Positions 51,827 to 60,184 of a DNA stretch of 64,000 nucleotides are shown in pieces. Below the pieces are notes generated by a model. That model did no database searches. It was not told the DNA's origin and saw nothing but the letters and a program-made list of their open reading frames with translations. The position numbers and the translations under genes are program-made. Source of the DNA: Deinococcus roseus (GTDB taxonomy: Bacteria; Deinococcota; Deinococci; Deinococcales; Deinococcaceae). The stretch lies in the NCBI RefSeq assembly GCF_014646895.1, contig NZ_BMOD01000006.1, positions 85,078-149,077 on the forward strand, in the 5' to 3' direction. Numbering within the stretch: position 1 is the stretch's first letter; each line of letters begins with the position of its first letter.

Positions 51827-51852
51827 CCCTCCTGCACCTCAGGAGGGTTTTT
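51827..51852 (+). terminator. Terminator of hydrolase gene
   Basis: CCCTCCTG, loop CACCT, CAGGAGGG, then five T. Confidence 0.88.
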
Positions 51853-52114
51853 GTGTGCTGAAAAATTGCAGAAAAGGGCCTTTTCGGTCAGGGATTTTGC
51901 AGGAATGGGTTTTTTGTGAACCGATATGAGGCTCTGGGGTTTCATTTTTTTTCTGTAAAGTGCATTTTCTGAACCAGCAGGGGATTCCCGACATGAAATT
52001 TGGAAACAATGAAAACAATATGCTGCATCTGGTTATTATTATTTACTTTATTTGTAAATGCAGTTTTGATTATTGACAAATACCTGCAATATGGTTAAAA
52101 ATCTGTATACACTT
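51853..52114 (+). promoter_or_regulatory. AT-rich control region of the tyrosine-catabolism operon
   Basis: An AT-rich gap before the Lrp-type gene. TTGACA (52073-52078) with 17 bp to TAAAAA (52096-52101) is the likely promoter. ATTTAC, N7, GTAAAT (52041-52059) is an inverted repeat that could bind the Lrp/AsnC-type regulator. No gene was found in it. Confidence 0.5.
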
Positions 52115-52585
52115 ATGCAACTTGATGAACTGGATCGCAAGATTCTGGATGTGTTACAGCATGACGCAAGAAGCACCTTGCAGGACATTGCCCGTCAGGT
52201 GGGTTTAAGCGCCCCCGGACTGCAGAAGCGCCTGACCAAGCTGGAAAACTCTGGCCTGATTCTGGGCCACCACACCCTGCTGAACCGGGACATTCTGGGC
52301 TACGACCTGCTGTGTTTTGTGCAGGTGCACCTCAGCCACCATGAACTCTCCAGGGTGCACCAGTTCAGAGAGGCCGTGCAGCACATGTCCCAGGTGCTGG
52401 AATGCTACCACCTCACCGGAGACACCGACTATTTGCTGAAAGTGGTGGCCAGAAACCGCAAAGACCTTGAGCATTTTCTGGTGGAGGTGCTCACCCCTGC
52501 GCCCGGCGTGGACCGCATCCGCACCAGTCTGGTTTTAAACGAAGTCAAAGCCACCACCGCCCTGCCCCTCACCCCCGAACCCTGA
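52115..52585 (+). CDS. Lrp/AsnC family regulator
   Basis: A 156-aa regulator: N-terminal HTH (LDELDRKILDVLQHDARST, LQDIARQVGLSAPGLQKRLTKLE) and a RAM ligand domain (HLTGDTDYLLKVVARN). It precedes hpd by 33 bp and likely controls the operon in response to tyrosine or related amino acids. ATG 52115 chosen; the upstream frame holds the promoter. Confidence 0.92.
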   Translation: MQLDELDRKILDVLQHDARSTLQDIARQVGLSAPGLQKRLTKLENSGLILGHHTLLNRDILGYDLLCFVQVHLSHHELSRVHQFREAVQHMSQVLECYHLTGDTDYLLKVVARNRKDLEHFLVEVLTPAPGVDRIRTSLVLNEVKATTALPLTPEP

Positions 52586-52618
52586 TCCCAGAATGATCTT
52601 CTCTCAAGGAGGAACCCC

Positions 52619-53734
52619 ATGACCCAGCTTGCCAGCCGCCCCATGAACGAGGAAGCCGATTTTTTAAAACTGAAAAATGTTGACCACGTGCACTTCTGGG
52701 TGGGCAACGCCAAACAGGCCATGTTCTATTACTGGAAAGGCTACGGCTTCAAACCTGTGGCTTACTCTGGTCTGGAAACCGGCAACCGGGAATGCGCCAG
52801 TTACGTGCTGGAAAGCGGAAAAATCCGTCTGGTGGTCAGCGCCCCTTACGGACCCACCAGTGAAATCGCAGCCCATCAGCACCTGCATGGAGATGGCGTG
52901 AAAACCATTGCTCTGGGCGTGGACGATGTGGACCAGGCCTACAGGGCCACCACCGAACGTGGAGCCAAATCCGCCTGGGCTCCCCGCACCGAAAAAGACG
53001 AACACGGTGAGTACCGCACCGCAGCCATCTACACCTATGGTGAAACCCTGCACGTCTTCGTGGACCGCAAGGATTACCACGGGGCCTTTGCTCCTGGCTA
53101 CAAAGCCCTTCCAGAGATGCCTGTAGAACCCACCGGCCTGGCTGCCGTGGATCACATTGTGGGCAACGTGCAACTGGGCAAGATGGAGCACTGGGTCAAG
53201 TACTACCACCAGGTGATGGGTTTCCGGCAACTGATGCACTTCGATGACGACGACATCTCCACGGAATACAGCGCCCTGATGAGCAAGGTCATGAGCGACG
53301 GGCGCATCAAATTTCCCATCAACGAGCCTGCAGATGGAAAACGCAAGAGCCAGATTGAAGAGTACCTGGATTACTACATGACCCCCGGAGTGCAACACCT
53401 GGCCCTGATCACCAGGGACATCCTGGGCACCGTGCGCAAACTGCGCGACAACGGCATCGAGTTCCTGCGGGTTCCAGACGCCTATTATGATGCCCTCCCA
53501 GAGCGGGTGGGCCAGATCAAAGAAGACATGGACACCATCCGGGAACTCGGGATTCTGGTGGACCGGGACGATGAAGGCTACCTGCTGCAGATCTTCTCCA
53601 GACCTGTGCAGGACCGCCCCACCGTGTTTTTCGAGATCATTCAGAGACATGGGTCCAGAGGCTTCGGGAAAGGCAACTTCCAGGCCCTCTTTGAAGCGCT
53701 GGAAATCGAGCAGGACCGCCGCGGAAACCTCTGA
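52619..53734 (+). CDS. hpd: 4-Hydroxyphenylpyruvate dioxygenase
   Basis: A 371-aa enzyme that converts 4-hydroxyphenylpyruvate to homogentisate. Fe ligands His179, His260 and Glu339 are in AAVDHIVGNV, PGVQHLALIT and FFEIIQRHG. The gene has AAGGAGG before ATG 52619. Second in the tyrosine operon. Confidence 0.96.
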   Translation: MTQLASRPMNEEADFLKLKNVDHVHFWVGNAKQAMFYYWKGYGFKPVAYSGLETGNRECASYVLESGKIRLVVSAPYGPTSEIAAHQHLHGDGVKTIALGVDDVDQAYRATTERGAKSAWAPRTEKDEHGEYRTAAIYTYGETLHVFVDRKDYHGAFAPGYKALPEMPVEPTGLAAVDHIVGNVQLGKMEHWVKYYHQVMGFRQLMHFDDDDISTEYSALMSKVMSDGRIKFPINEPADGKRKSQIEEYLDYYMTPGVQHLALITRDILGTVRKLRDNGIEFLRVPDAYYDALPERVGQIKEDMDTIRELGILVDRDDEGYLLQIFSRPVQDRPTVFFEIIQRHGSRGFGKGNFQALFEALEIEQDRRGNL

Positions 53735-53740
53735 GGTCTT

Positions 53741-54907
53741 ATGGCTTACTACCACAGGATGGGGCAGATCCCCCACAAGCGCCACACCCAGTTCAGGAAA
53801 CCAGACGGCAAACTCTACCGGGAAGAGGTGATGGGTTTAGAGGGCTTCAGTGGCATTCAGAGCATCCTCTACCACCACTTCCTCCCTCCCAGAATTGTTG
53901 AAACCGAATACCTCGGAGATGCAAAAGTCGAGTATCTGCCTTACGGTGCCATAAGGCACCGGGCGTTCCAGACCAAGACCTTTGAAGCGGGAGGGGACGC
54001 CCTCTCTTCCCGCAAGGTCCTGATGGGCAACAGCGATGTGACCCTCAGCGTGGCCCGACCCACCGGATCCATGGAATATTTTTACCGCAATGCCCAGGCT
54101 TTCGAGGTCTGGTACACCCACGAAGGGGAAGGGGTGCTGGAAACCCAGTTCGGGAACCTCAGCTTTTCAGGCGGAGATTACCTGGTGATTCCGTTTGGGA
54201 CCACCTGGAGAATGAAACTCCATTCTCCCCAGGCCCGTTTCTTCGTGATTGAATCAGGGTCGCAGATTGTGCCCCCCAGACGTTACCGCAACGAATACGG
54301 GCAGCTTCTGGAACACGCCCCTTACTGTGAACGGGACTTCCGGGCACCCGAAGAACTCATCACCCACACCGAAAAAGGCGAATTCGAGGTGCGCGTCAAA
54401 GTCAGAGACGGCCTGAGCCGCCATGTGCTGGACCACCACCCTCTGGACGTGGTGGGCTGGGATGGGTACCTGTTCCCTTATGCCTTCTCGATCCATGACT
54501 TTGAACCCATCACAGGGCGCATCCACCAGCCTCCACCCGTGCACCAGACCTTCCAGGCAGATGCTTTCGTGGTGTGTTCTTTCGTGCCCAGGCTCTTTGA
54601 TTACCACCCCCAGGGCATCCCTGCCCCTTACAACCACAGCAACGTCAACAGCGATGAGGTGATCTATTACTGTGACGGCAATTTCATGAGCCGCAAGGGC
54701 ATTGACCGCTACGACCTGACCCTGCACCCCAGTGGTCTGCCCCACGGACCCCAGCCCGGAGCCACCGAAGCCTCCATTGGCGCGAAAGAAACCCTGGAAC
54801 TGGCCGTCATGGTGGACACCTTCAGGCCCCTGGAGATTGCCAGAGATGCCATCGACTTTGAGAAAACCGGATACCAGAATTCCTGGATGGAGGGGGACGG
54901 GGAGTGA
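53741..54907 (+). CDS. hmgA: Homogentisate 1,2-dioxygenase
   Basis: A 388-aa enzyme that opens homogentisate to maleylacetoacetate. A double cupin fold with PPRRYRNEYG and a C-terminal set of His/Glu (FEPITGRIHQPPPVHQTF, SGLPHGPQPG). It starts 6 bp after hpd. Confidence 0.95.
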   Translation: MAYYHRMGQIPHKRHTQFRKPDGKLYREEVMGLEGFSGIQSILYHHFLPPRIVETEYLGDAKVEYLPYGAIRHRAFQTKTFEAGGDALSSRKVLMGNSDVTLSVARPTGSMEYFYRNAQAFEVWYTHEGEGVLETQFGNLSFSGGDYLVIPFGTTWRMKLHSPQARFFVIESGSQIVPPRRYRNEYGQLLEHAPYCERDFRAPEELITHTEKGEFEVRVKVRDGLSRHVLDHHPLDVVGWDGYLFPYAFSIHDFEPITGRIHQPPPVHQTFQADAFVVCSFVPRLFDYHPQGIPAPYNHSNVNSDEVIYYCDGNFMSRKGIDRYDLTLHPSGLPHGPQPGATEASIGAKETLELAVMVDTFRPLEIARDAIDFEKTGYQNSWMEGDGE

Positions 54908-55764
54908 CCCCCCTCCAGACCCTTCTTCAGCACATCGTGGACTATGCAGGACTCTACCCCCCTGCAGCCCTCCCCCTGCCTGAAGTCCTGAGGAATTACG
55001 CAAGTTACCAGCATTCAGAAGCCTGCTGGATGCTGGGGCGTCTGGTGGTGAATGCCTCGCATTTGCCTGCTTTTCAGGGGGTGCGGTCCAGCCTTCCCAG
55101 TGGCAACTGGCCGCTCAGTGTGCTGGCAATGACCCCCGAAGACTGGGAGATGCTGGCTGCCTGTCTGAAGCAAGGTTTGCCAGTAAAGGCCATCGAAACC
55201 CGTGCGGAAACAGCAGTCCAGGTTAAAGAAATCGCTGCACGGAGCCGCCAATTGGGCGTTCAGGAGGTTTACACAGAGGTGCCCTACCAGAGGCGAGATG
55301 TGCTGGAAGCCATCCAGCAGCAGGGTCTTCATGCCAAGGCCCGGACAGGGGGCGTGGTTCAGACAGCCTTCCCAGACCCTGATTTGCTTTTGCAGTTCAT
55401 TCAGGATTGTGTTTCACTGAATCTCCCGTTCAAATTGACTGCAGGGTTGCACCACCCGGTGAGGGGCATGTACAGCCTGACCTACCAGCCTGACAGTGCA
55501 AAAGGGCGGATGTACGGGTACCTGAATGTGCTGCTGGCCACAGCTTTCACCCTGCAAGGCCTTCCAGAACTGGCGAAAAAAGCCCTGCTGGAAGAAGACC
55601 AGCATGAATTTCACTGGCTGCAAGACGGGCTGGGTTATGCTGGGGTGATCCTCAATTCTTCTGAGCTGCACCGGACACGGTCCATGCTGCACGCTTTTGG
55701 TTCGTGTTCATTTACGGAGCCCCATGACGAACTTTTACCCTTTGCCCATCAACGAAACCCATGA
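54904..55764 (+). CDS. Uncharacterised protein of tyrosine catabolism operon (286 aa)
   Basis: A soluble protein starting with GTG inside the hmgA end (4-bp overlap) and ending 41 bp inside fahA. TIM-barrel-like alternation is visible: VKAIETRAETAVQVKEIAARSRQ, VQEVYTEVPYQRRDVLEAIQQ, GLHAKARTGG (Lys in a strand), FIQDCVSLNLPFKLTAGLHHP. The last reads like a ligand-binding strand end. Maleylacetoacetate isomerase is the missing step in this cluster, and the gene sits where it would be, but the sequence does not look like the glutathione-dependent enzyme. No function assigned. Confidence 0.85.
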   Translation: MTPLQTLLQHIVDYAGLYPPAALPLPEVLRNYASYQHSEACWMLGRLVVNASHLPAFQGVRSSLPSGNWPLSVLAMTPEDWEMLAACLKQGLPVKAIETRAETAVQVKEIAARSRQLGVQEVYTEVPYQRRDVLEAIQQQGLHAKARTGGVVQTAFPDPDLLLQFIQDCVSLNLPFKLTAGLHHPVRGMYSLTYQPDSAKGRMYGYLNVLLATAFTLQGLPELAKKALLEEDQHEFHWLQDGLGYAGVILNSSELHRTRSMLHAFGSCSFTEPHDELLPFAHQRNP

Positions 55765-57049
55765 TGTGACCCTGCAAAGCTGGGTCGAAACCGCCAATGG
55801 TCATCCTGATTTTCCCATCCAGAACCTGCCTTATGGGGTGTTCAGCCTGGACGGAGGCGCAAGACGCATTGGTGTGGCCATTGGAGACCATGTGCTGGAT
55901 GTCTCTGCTCTGGAAGGTGTGTTTGCCAGAGAGGTGGAGGAGGCCTTCAGGCAACCCACCCTCAATGCTTTCATCCGGCTGGGACGGGCCTGCTGGCAGG
56001 ACACCCGAATGAAGCTCAGCGAGATGCTGCGAGATGATTTTGACAGTCCCTTTGAGTACAGCCCTCACCTTTACCCCCAGTCTGAAGTGCAGATGCATTT
56101 GCCGTTTCGGATCGGGGACTACACGGATTTTTATGCTGGGATTCACCATGCCACGCGGGTGGGAAGCCTGTTCAGGCCAGACAACCCCCTGATGCCCAAC
56201 TACAAGCATGTTCCGATTGGGTACCATGGGCGTTCTTCCAGCATCGTGGTCAGTGGCACTTCAATCAGAAGACCTGTGGGGCAGATCCTCCCTGACCCAC
56301 AACAACCTCCCATTTTTGCCCCCAGCAGACGACTGGATTACGAACTGGAGCTGGGTTTTGTGGTCTCGGGAGGCAATGCTCTGGGAGACACCATCAGCAT
56401 CGAGGAGGCCCGTGAGCACCTTTTCGGGGTGGTGCTGCTCAACGACTGGAGTGCCCGTGACATCCAGGCCTGGGAGTACCAGCCTCTGGGACCCTTCCTG
56501 TCCAAGAATTTTGCCACCAGCCTTGGTCCCTGGGTGGTGACTTTTGAAGCGCTGGCCCCTTACCGAACCCCTGCCTACCCCCGTGCTGCAGCAGATCCAG
56601 CCCCTCTGGAGTATTTGCAAGACGAGAGGGACCGTATGCTGGGAGGATTGGACATCCATCTCACGGTTTCCCTGCAGGCCCAGAGCATGACAGATCCGGT
56701 GCAGATCTCAGAGGGTCAGGCCACCGACCTGTACTGGACCCCTGCACAGTTGCTGGCCCACCACTCCTGTGGAGGCTGCAACCTGAATGCAGGAGACCTT
56801 CTGGGAAGTGGCACCATCTCTGGCCCTGAGCAAACTCAGGCAGGATGCCTGCTGGAACTCACCATGGGTGGCAGAGATCCTTTGCAACTGCCTTCTGGAG
56901 AAACCCGGCGTTTCCTGGAAGACCAGGACGAAGTGGTGTTCTCTGGCTGGTGTGAAAAAGAAGGCTTTGCTCGCATTGGCTTTGGGAGCTGTTCGGGTGT
57001 GATCCTGCCAGCAAAAACCTCAGAAACCCTTGCTACCCTGAAGCCATGA
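55724..57049 (+). CDS. fahA: Fumarylacetoacetase
   Basis: A 441-aa FAH enzyme that cleaves fumarylacetoacetate to fumarate and acetoacetate. Typical FAH motifs are GYHGRSSSIVVSG, DYELELGFVVSGGN, LNDWSARDIQAWEYQPLG (partly quoted) and GTISGPE. Starts at ATG 55724, inside the 286-aa gene. Confidence 0.96.
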   Translation: MTNFYPLPINETHDVTLQSWVETANGHPDFPIQNLPYGVFSLDGGARRIGVAIGDHVLDVSALEGVFAREVEEAFRQPTLNAFIRLGRACWQDTRMKLSEMLRDDFDSPFEYSPHLYPQSEVQMHLPFRIGDYTDFYAGIHHATRVGSLFRPDNPLMPNYKHVPIGYHGRSSSIVVSGTSIRRPVGQILPDPQQPPIFAPSRRLDYELELGFVVSGGNALGDTISIEEAREHLFGVVLLNDWSARDIQAWEYQPLGPFLSKNFATSLGPWVVTFEALAPYRTPAYPRAAADPAPLEYLQDERDRMLGGLDIHLTVSLQAQSMTDPVQISEGQATDLYWTPAQLLAHHSCGGCNLNAGDLLGSGTISGPEQTQAGCLLELTMGGRDPLQLPSGETRRFLEDQDEVVFSGWCEKEGFARIGFGSCSGVILPAKTSETLATLKP

Positions 57050-57549
57050 CTTTTAAAACCACATTTGGGATCAATGTGCAGGACCAGTACCCACAGCAAG
57101 TGCAGGACTTCATTGATGGCAGCCTGGAAGGGTTGCGGATGCAAACCGCAGCCCACCACAACCTCTGGAAGATCGGAGAGGCAGACCGCTGGAACGTGAA
57201 CCTGAATGTTGGAGAGATCGTCTGGACGTTTCAGGATGGCACCATGGTCACGGCCCAGATACAGGTGGTGGGCACCTACACCCCGCAGGACAGCACCTTC
57301 ATGTGGGCCTGGGAAAATCCTTCCATTCCCGAAGCCCTCTGTGAGCACGCCATGAAAGTCAAAGCTTATGGTGAGGAGCATGGCGTGCAGGATTTTAAAG
57401 ACCCTGAAGTGTTCTGCTCAGAAGAGGAGGGCTGGGCCTTCGCAGCAGTCGCTTGCCGTCTGGCAGAAGCAAACGGCGTGTACCGGGGCAACGCTGCGGG
57501 AACCCTGGTGTTCATGACCTTCGGAGAGGTGCAGATTTCTCGGACCTGA
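57046..57549 (+). CDS. DUF6882-like protein
   Basis: A 167-aa protein: MTFKTTFGINVQDQYPQQVQ; LWKIGEADRWNVNLNVGEIVWTF; TFMWAWENPSIPE; features of DUF6882. The start overlaps the fahA stop by 4 bp, so it is co-translated, but a function in tyrosine breakdown is not evident. Confidence 0.8.
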   Translation: MTFKTTFGINVQDQYPQQVQDFIDGSLEGLRMQTAAHHNLWKIGEADRWNVNLNVGEIVWTFQDGTMVTAQIQVVGTYTPQDSTFMWAWENPSIPEALCEHAMKVKAYGEEHGVQDFKDPEVFCSEEEGWAFAAVACRLAEANGVYRGNAAGTLVFMTFGEVQISRT

Positions 57550-57609
57550 CCCAGAAGTTTGCAACCAGGACAGGGTTTTGTGCCTTTGGCCTTGACTCTC
57601 AGCAGCTTG

Positions 57610-57735
57610 CCTGCTGCCTGCTGCCTTCTGCATTCTGCCCTGTCCCTTTGGCACTCGGCCCTTAGCGTTTTGCCCTCGGCTCTCGGCCCTCGGCCTTTTG
57701 CCTTTTGCCTTCTGCCTTCTGCACTCTGCCTTCCG
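57610..57735 (+). repeat. 18-unit imperfect 7-bp tandem array
   Basis: Eighteen heptamers in phase; examples are CCTGCTG, CCTTCTG, CACTCGG, CCCTCGG, CTCTCGG, CCTTTTG. The pattern is C-[CATG]-[CT]-T-x-x-G with few exceptions. It lies 12 bp before the -10 TATCAT of the next gene, and is the same family as the array at 33250. Confidence 0.9.
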
Positions 57736-57747
57736 CCCCAATCTTGC

Positions 57748-57763
57748 TATCATCAAACACATG
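57748..57763 (+). promoter_or_regulatory. -10 box and leaderless-type start
   Basis: TATCAT at 57748-57753, 7 nt before ATG 57761; the -35 position falls within the heptamer array. Confidence 0.5.
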
Positions 57764-58417
57764 ACCCAGCACGCGCTGAAGCCTGTGCCCCCACCCTGGA
57801 ACCTTGCCGGGCGGGGTTTTGTTTTTCTTTATCGATTTTCCGATGCATTCATCCAGTCCAGTGGCTTCATTCCGGGTCCCATGCAATCCCGGTATTCAGG
57901 AGGATTGGGTGCAGTGATGCTGCTGGATTACGCCTCTACACCTGTGGGCCGTTATCAGGAACTGTTGTTCATGCCTGGAATGTTCTCTGGTCAGGACAAC
58001 CGCAACCACCTGTCCATCACCAAGATTTACGTGTCCACGCTGGAAAGTGTGGTCAGTGGCTGGCACAACTGGGGCATTCCCAAAGAGCGGGCAGATTTCA
58101 GTTTTGCTGCAGATCAGGTCAGTGCCCATCTGGGAGAAGAGCACATCGCAGATTTTTACCTGCGTTCAGAAGGCCCTTTTGTGCACCTGAGTGCCAGACC
58201 CATTCACCCGGACCTGAGGACCCTGCTGCAGATGTATGGCAGGCAGCACATGCTGACCACCATTTCGGCCACAGGCTGGGCACGTCCTGCCCGCCTGATG
58301 GCGTTCAAGGGCAGCAGTGACCTCTTTCCAGACCTCTCACACCAGCGTCCCATTGCAGGCTTCGAGGTCAAGAACTTCAAGCTGAATTTTCCTCTGCCTG
58401 AGCGAAAAGTGCTCTGA
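57761..58417 (+). CDS. Acetoacetate decarboxylase-like protein
   Basis: A 218-aa ADC-superfamily protein: PPPWNLAGRGFVFLYRF, a strand with AVMLLDYASTPVGRYQELLFM, TKIYVSTLE and WHNWGIPKERADFSF, which matches the ADC 'GR..WG.PK' segment. Acetoacetate is the product of the nearby tyrosine pathway, so a link is possible but not shown. Its end overlaps a convergent gene by 41 bp. Confidence 0.75.
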   Translation: MTQHALKPVPPPWNLAGRGFVFLYRFSDAFIQSSGFIPGPMQSRYSGGLGAVMLLDYASTPVGRYQELLFMPGMFSGQDNRNHLSITKIYVSTLESVVSGWHNWGIPKERADFSFAADQVSAHLGEEHIADFYLRSEGPFVHLSARPIHPDLRTLLQMYGRQHMLTTISATGWARPARLMAFKGSSDLFPDLSHQRPIAGFEVKNFKLNFPLPERKVL

Positions 58418-58877
58418 TCCCCAGGAAAAGCGCCACCACATACAGCAAAGCCGCCCAGAAGACCACCACCTTTGCCAGCAGGTGGTCTTTTTGCAGCATG
58501 TTGAGGATCAGCAGGATGTTCCACCAGTCGTGGGTGTCAGGGTCATCGGTGATGAGGGGCAGATTGCGGGCACGGGCATCCCCAATGTACACGCTGACGT
58601 TGATCATGTTCTGCACGGCCCACAGCAGGGTGATGCTGCTGGAATACACATCTTTTTTGTAGGCAAAAAACCCTGAGCACAAAAGGGGAATCAGAATCTG
58701 GGTCAGGGACCCACCCAGGTACATCATCAATTCCCCAAAAGGACCAAACAGGATGTGCCCTGCTTCATGAAAAATCAGGTTGGCGTAATCCAGCAGGGAG
58801 TAGGTTTCAGGCCGGAAAAAATAGAACAGGACCACTCCGGCCATGAAGAGCAGTCCTGCCCAGCGAAGCATCAGCAT
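58377..58877 (-). CDS. Membrane protein with HExxH (possible M50-like protease)
   Basis: A 166-aa membrane protein with about four helices and HEAGH (HExxH) in LIFHEAGHILFGPFGEL. A zinc protease of the M50 or related type is possible, but no second ligand motif is identified. Its end overlaps the ADC-like gene by 41 bp (tail to tail). Confidence 0.75.
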   Translation of the reverse strand: MLMLRWAGLLFMAGVVLFYFFRPETYSLLDYANLIFHEAGHILFGPFGELMMYLGGSLTQILIPLLCSGFFAYKKDVYSSSITLLWAVQNMINVSVYIGDARARNLPLITDDPDTHDWWNILLILNMLQKDHLLAKVVVFWAALLYVVALFLGIRALFAQAEENSA

Positions 58878-58891
58878 GCTTCATGGTAAAG

Positions 58892-60154
58892 CTATTCGGT
58901 GTCGTTTTTGGCCCTCAGGTGCAGGGTGCGCAGTTCAGGCACGGTGGCTGCAGTGAAAGCCACCACCAGCAAGGTCACGATCCCCCCAATCCACACCGAA
59001 GGAATGGTCCCCAGCAGGTGGGCGGCCATGCCACTCTCAAAAGCCCCGATTTCGTTGGAAGACCCGATGAACAGCAAACTCACCGAGGCGACCCGTCCGC
59101 GCAGGTGGTCCGGGGTCCTGAGCCGCAGAATGGCCCGGCGAATCACCATGCTGACCCCATCGAAAGCCCCACTGAAAGCCAGGGCAACCAGCGACAGGTA
59201 AAAGTTTTTGGAGAGGGCAAAAACAATGATGGAGAGGCCAAATCCAGCAATGCACAGCAGCAAAGTGCGCCCGGCATTTTCAACGGGAGGCCGTCTGGTG
59301 GCCCACAGCATCACCAGCAAAGCGCCCACGGAAGGCGCAGCCACCAGGAAACCCAGCCCTTTTGCGCCCACATGCAGGATGTCGTTGGCAAAGACCGGCA
59401 GCAGCGCAACAGCCCCTCCGAACAGCACCGCGAACAGATCCAGGGCCATGGAGCCCACCAGAACTTTGTCGTTCCAGACGAACTTCACCCCATTTTTGAT
59501 GCTCTGCCCGATGGGTTCACGCACCCGTGCTGCCACTTTTCCGGTGGGTCGGATCATCAGGATCCCCAGCCAGGACACCATGAACAGTGCAGCAATCAGC
59601 ACGTAGGTGCCTTTTGCTCCCAGCCAGTCGTAAGCCAGACCGCCCAGCGCTGGACCGATGATCGAGCAGGCTTGCCATGCACTGCCCAGCCAGGAGGAGG
59701 CATTGATGTAGGCCTTCATGGGGACCACCTGGGTTTCAAAGGCAGAAGCTGCGGGATCGCCAAACCCTCTGGCAATCCCGGCAATGAACACCAGGGCGTA
59801 CAGTCCGGTCAGACCCAGCGTTTCAATGCTCCCGGACAGCACCGCAAACATCACAGCGCAAACCACCGAAGCCCCCCGGGTCACCAGCAGGATGCGTTTG
59901 CGGTCATGCTGGTCTGCAAAATACCCTCCGAACAGGGCCAGCCCCACGGCAGGAAGGGCTTCCCACAAACCCAGCCATCCCAGAGCAAGTGGGCTTTTGG
60001 TGATCTGGTAAATCTGGAATCCAAGCACCACGGCCAGAGCACGGCTGGCCAGGGAGGAACCCACTGTTGCAGCCATCAGCCAGCGAAAGGCAGGGTAATT
60101 CAGGGCATTTTCGGGATTGTTGGGGGTCAGGGTTCTGGGGTCAGATTCAGTCAT
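58892..60154 (-). CDS. MFS transporter
   Basis: A 420-aa protein with 12 predicted helices and the MFS loop motif GGYFADQHDRKRILLVTR. It resembles the EntS-type exporters of DUF894/MFS_3. Substrate unknown. Confidence 0.9.
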   Translation of the reverse strand: MTESDPRTLTPNNPENALNYPAFRWLMAATVGSSLASRALAVVLGFQIYQITKSPLALGWLGLWEALPAVGLALFGGYFADQHDRKRILLVTRGASVVCAVMFAVLSGSIETLGLTGLYALVFIAGIARGFGDPAASAFETQVVPMKAYINASSWLGSAWQACSIIGPALGGLAYDWLGAKGTYVLIAALFMVSWLGILMIRPTGKVAARVREPIGQSIKNGVKFVWNDKVLVGSMALDLFAVLFGGAVALLPVFANDILHVGAKGLGFLVAAPSVGALLVMLWATRRPPVENAGRTLLLCIAGFGLSIIVFALSKNFYLSLVALAFSGAFDGVSMVIRRAILRLRTPDHLRGRVASVSLLFIGSSNEIGAFESGMAAHLLGTIPSVWIGGIVTLLVVAFTAATVPELRTLHLRAKNDTE

Positions 60155-60184
60155 TTGGGGTCCTGGAGGTGAAGGTGAGGAAGG

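Noticed and set aside
54904..55764. Call as maleylacetoacetate isomerase
   Set aside because: Position would fit, but no glutathione transferase motifs are visible, so it is left as unknown.
57610..57735. CRISPR array
   Set aside because: Unit is 7 bp without spacers and no cas gene is present.
57418..57762. A minus-strand frame of 114 codons rich in Arg, Lys and Gln
   Set aside because: It is a translation of the heptamer array on the opposite strand; repeats of 7 bp give a 7-residue periodic low-complexity peptide.
57559..58320. A plus-strand frame through the heptamer array
   Set aside because: Low-complexity Leu/Pro/Ser start and it lies in another frame than the ADC-like gene.
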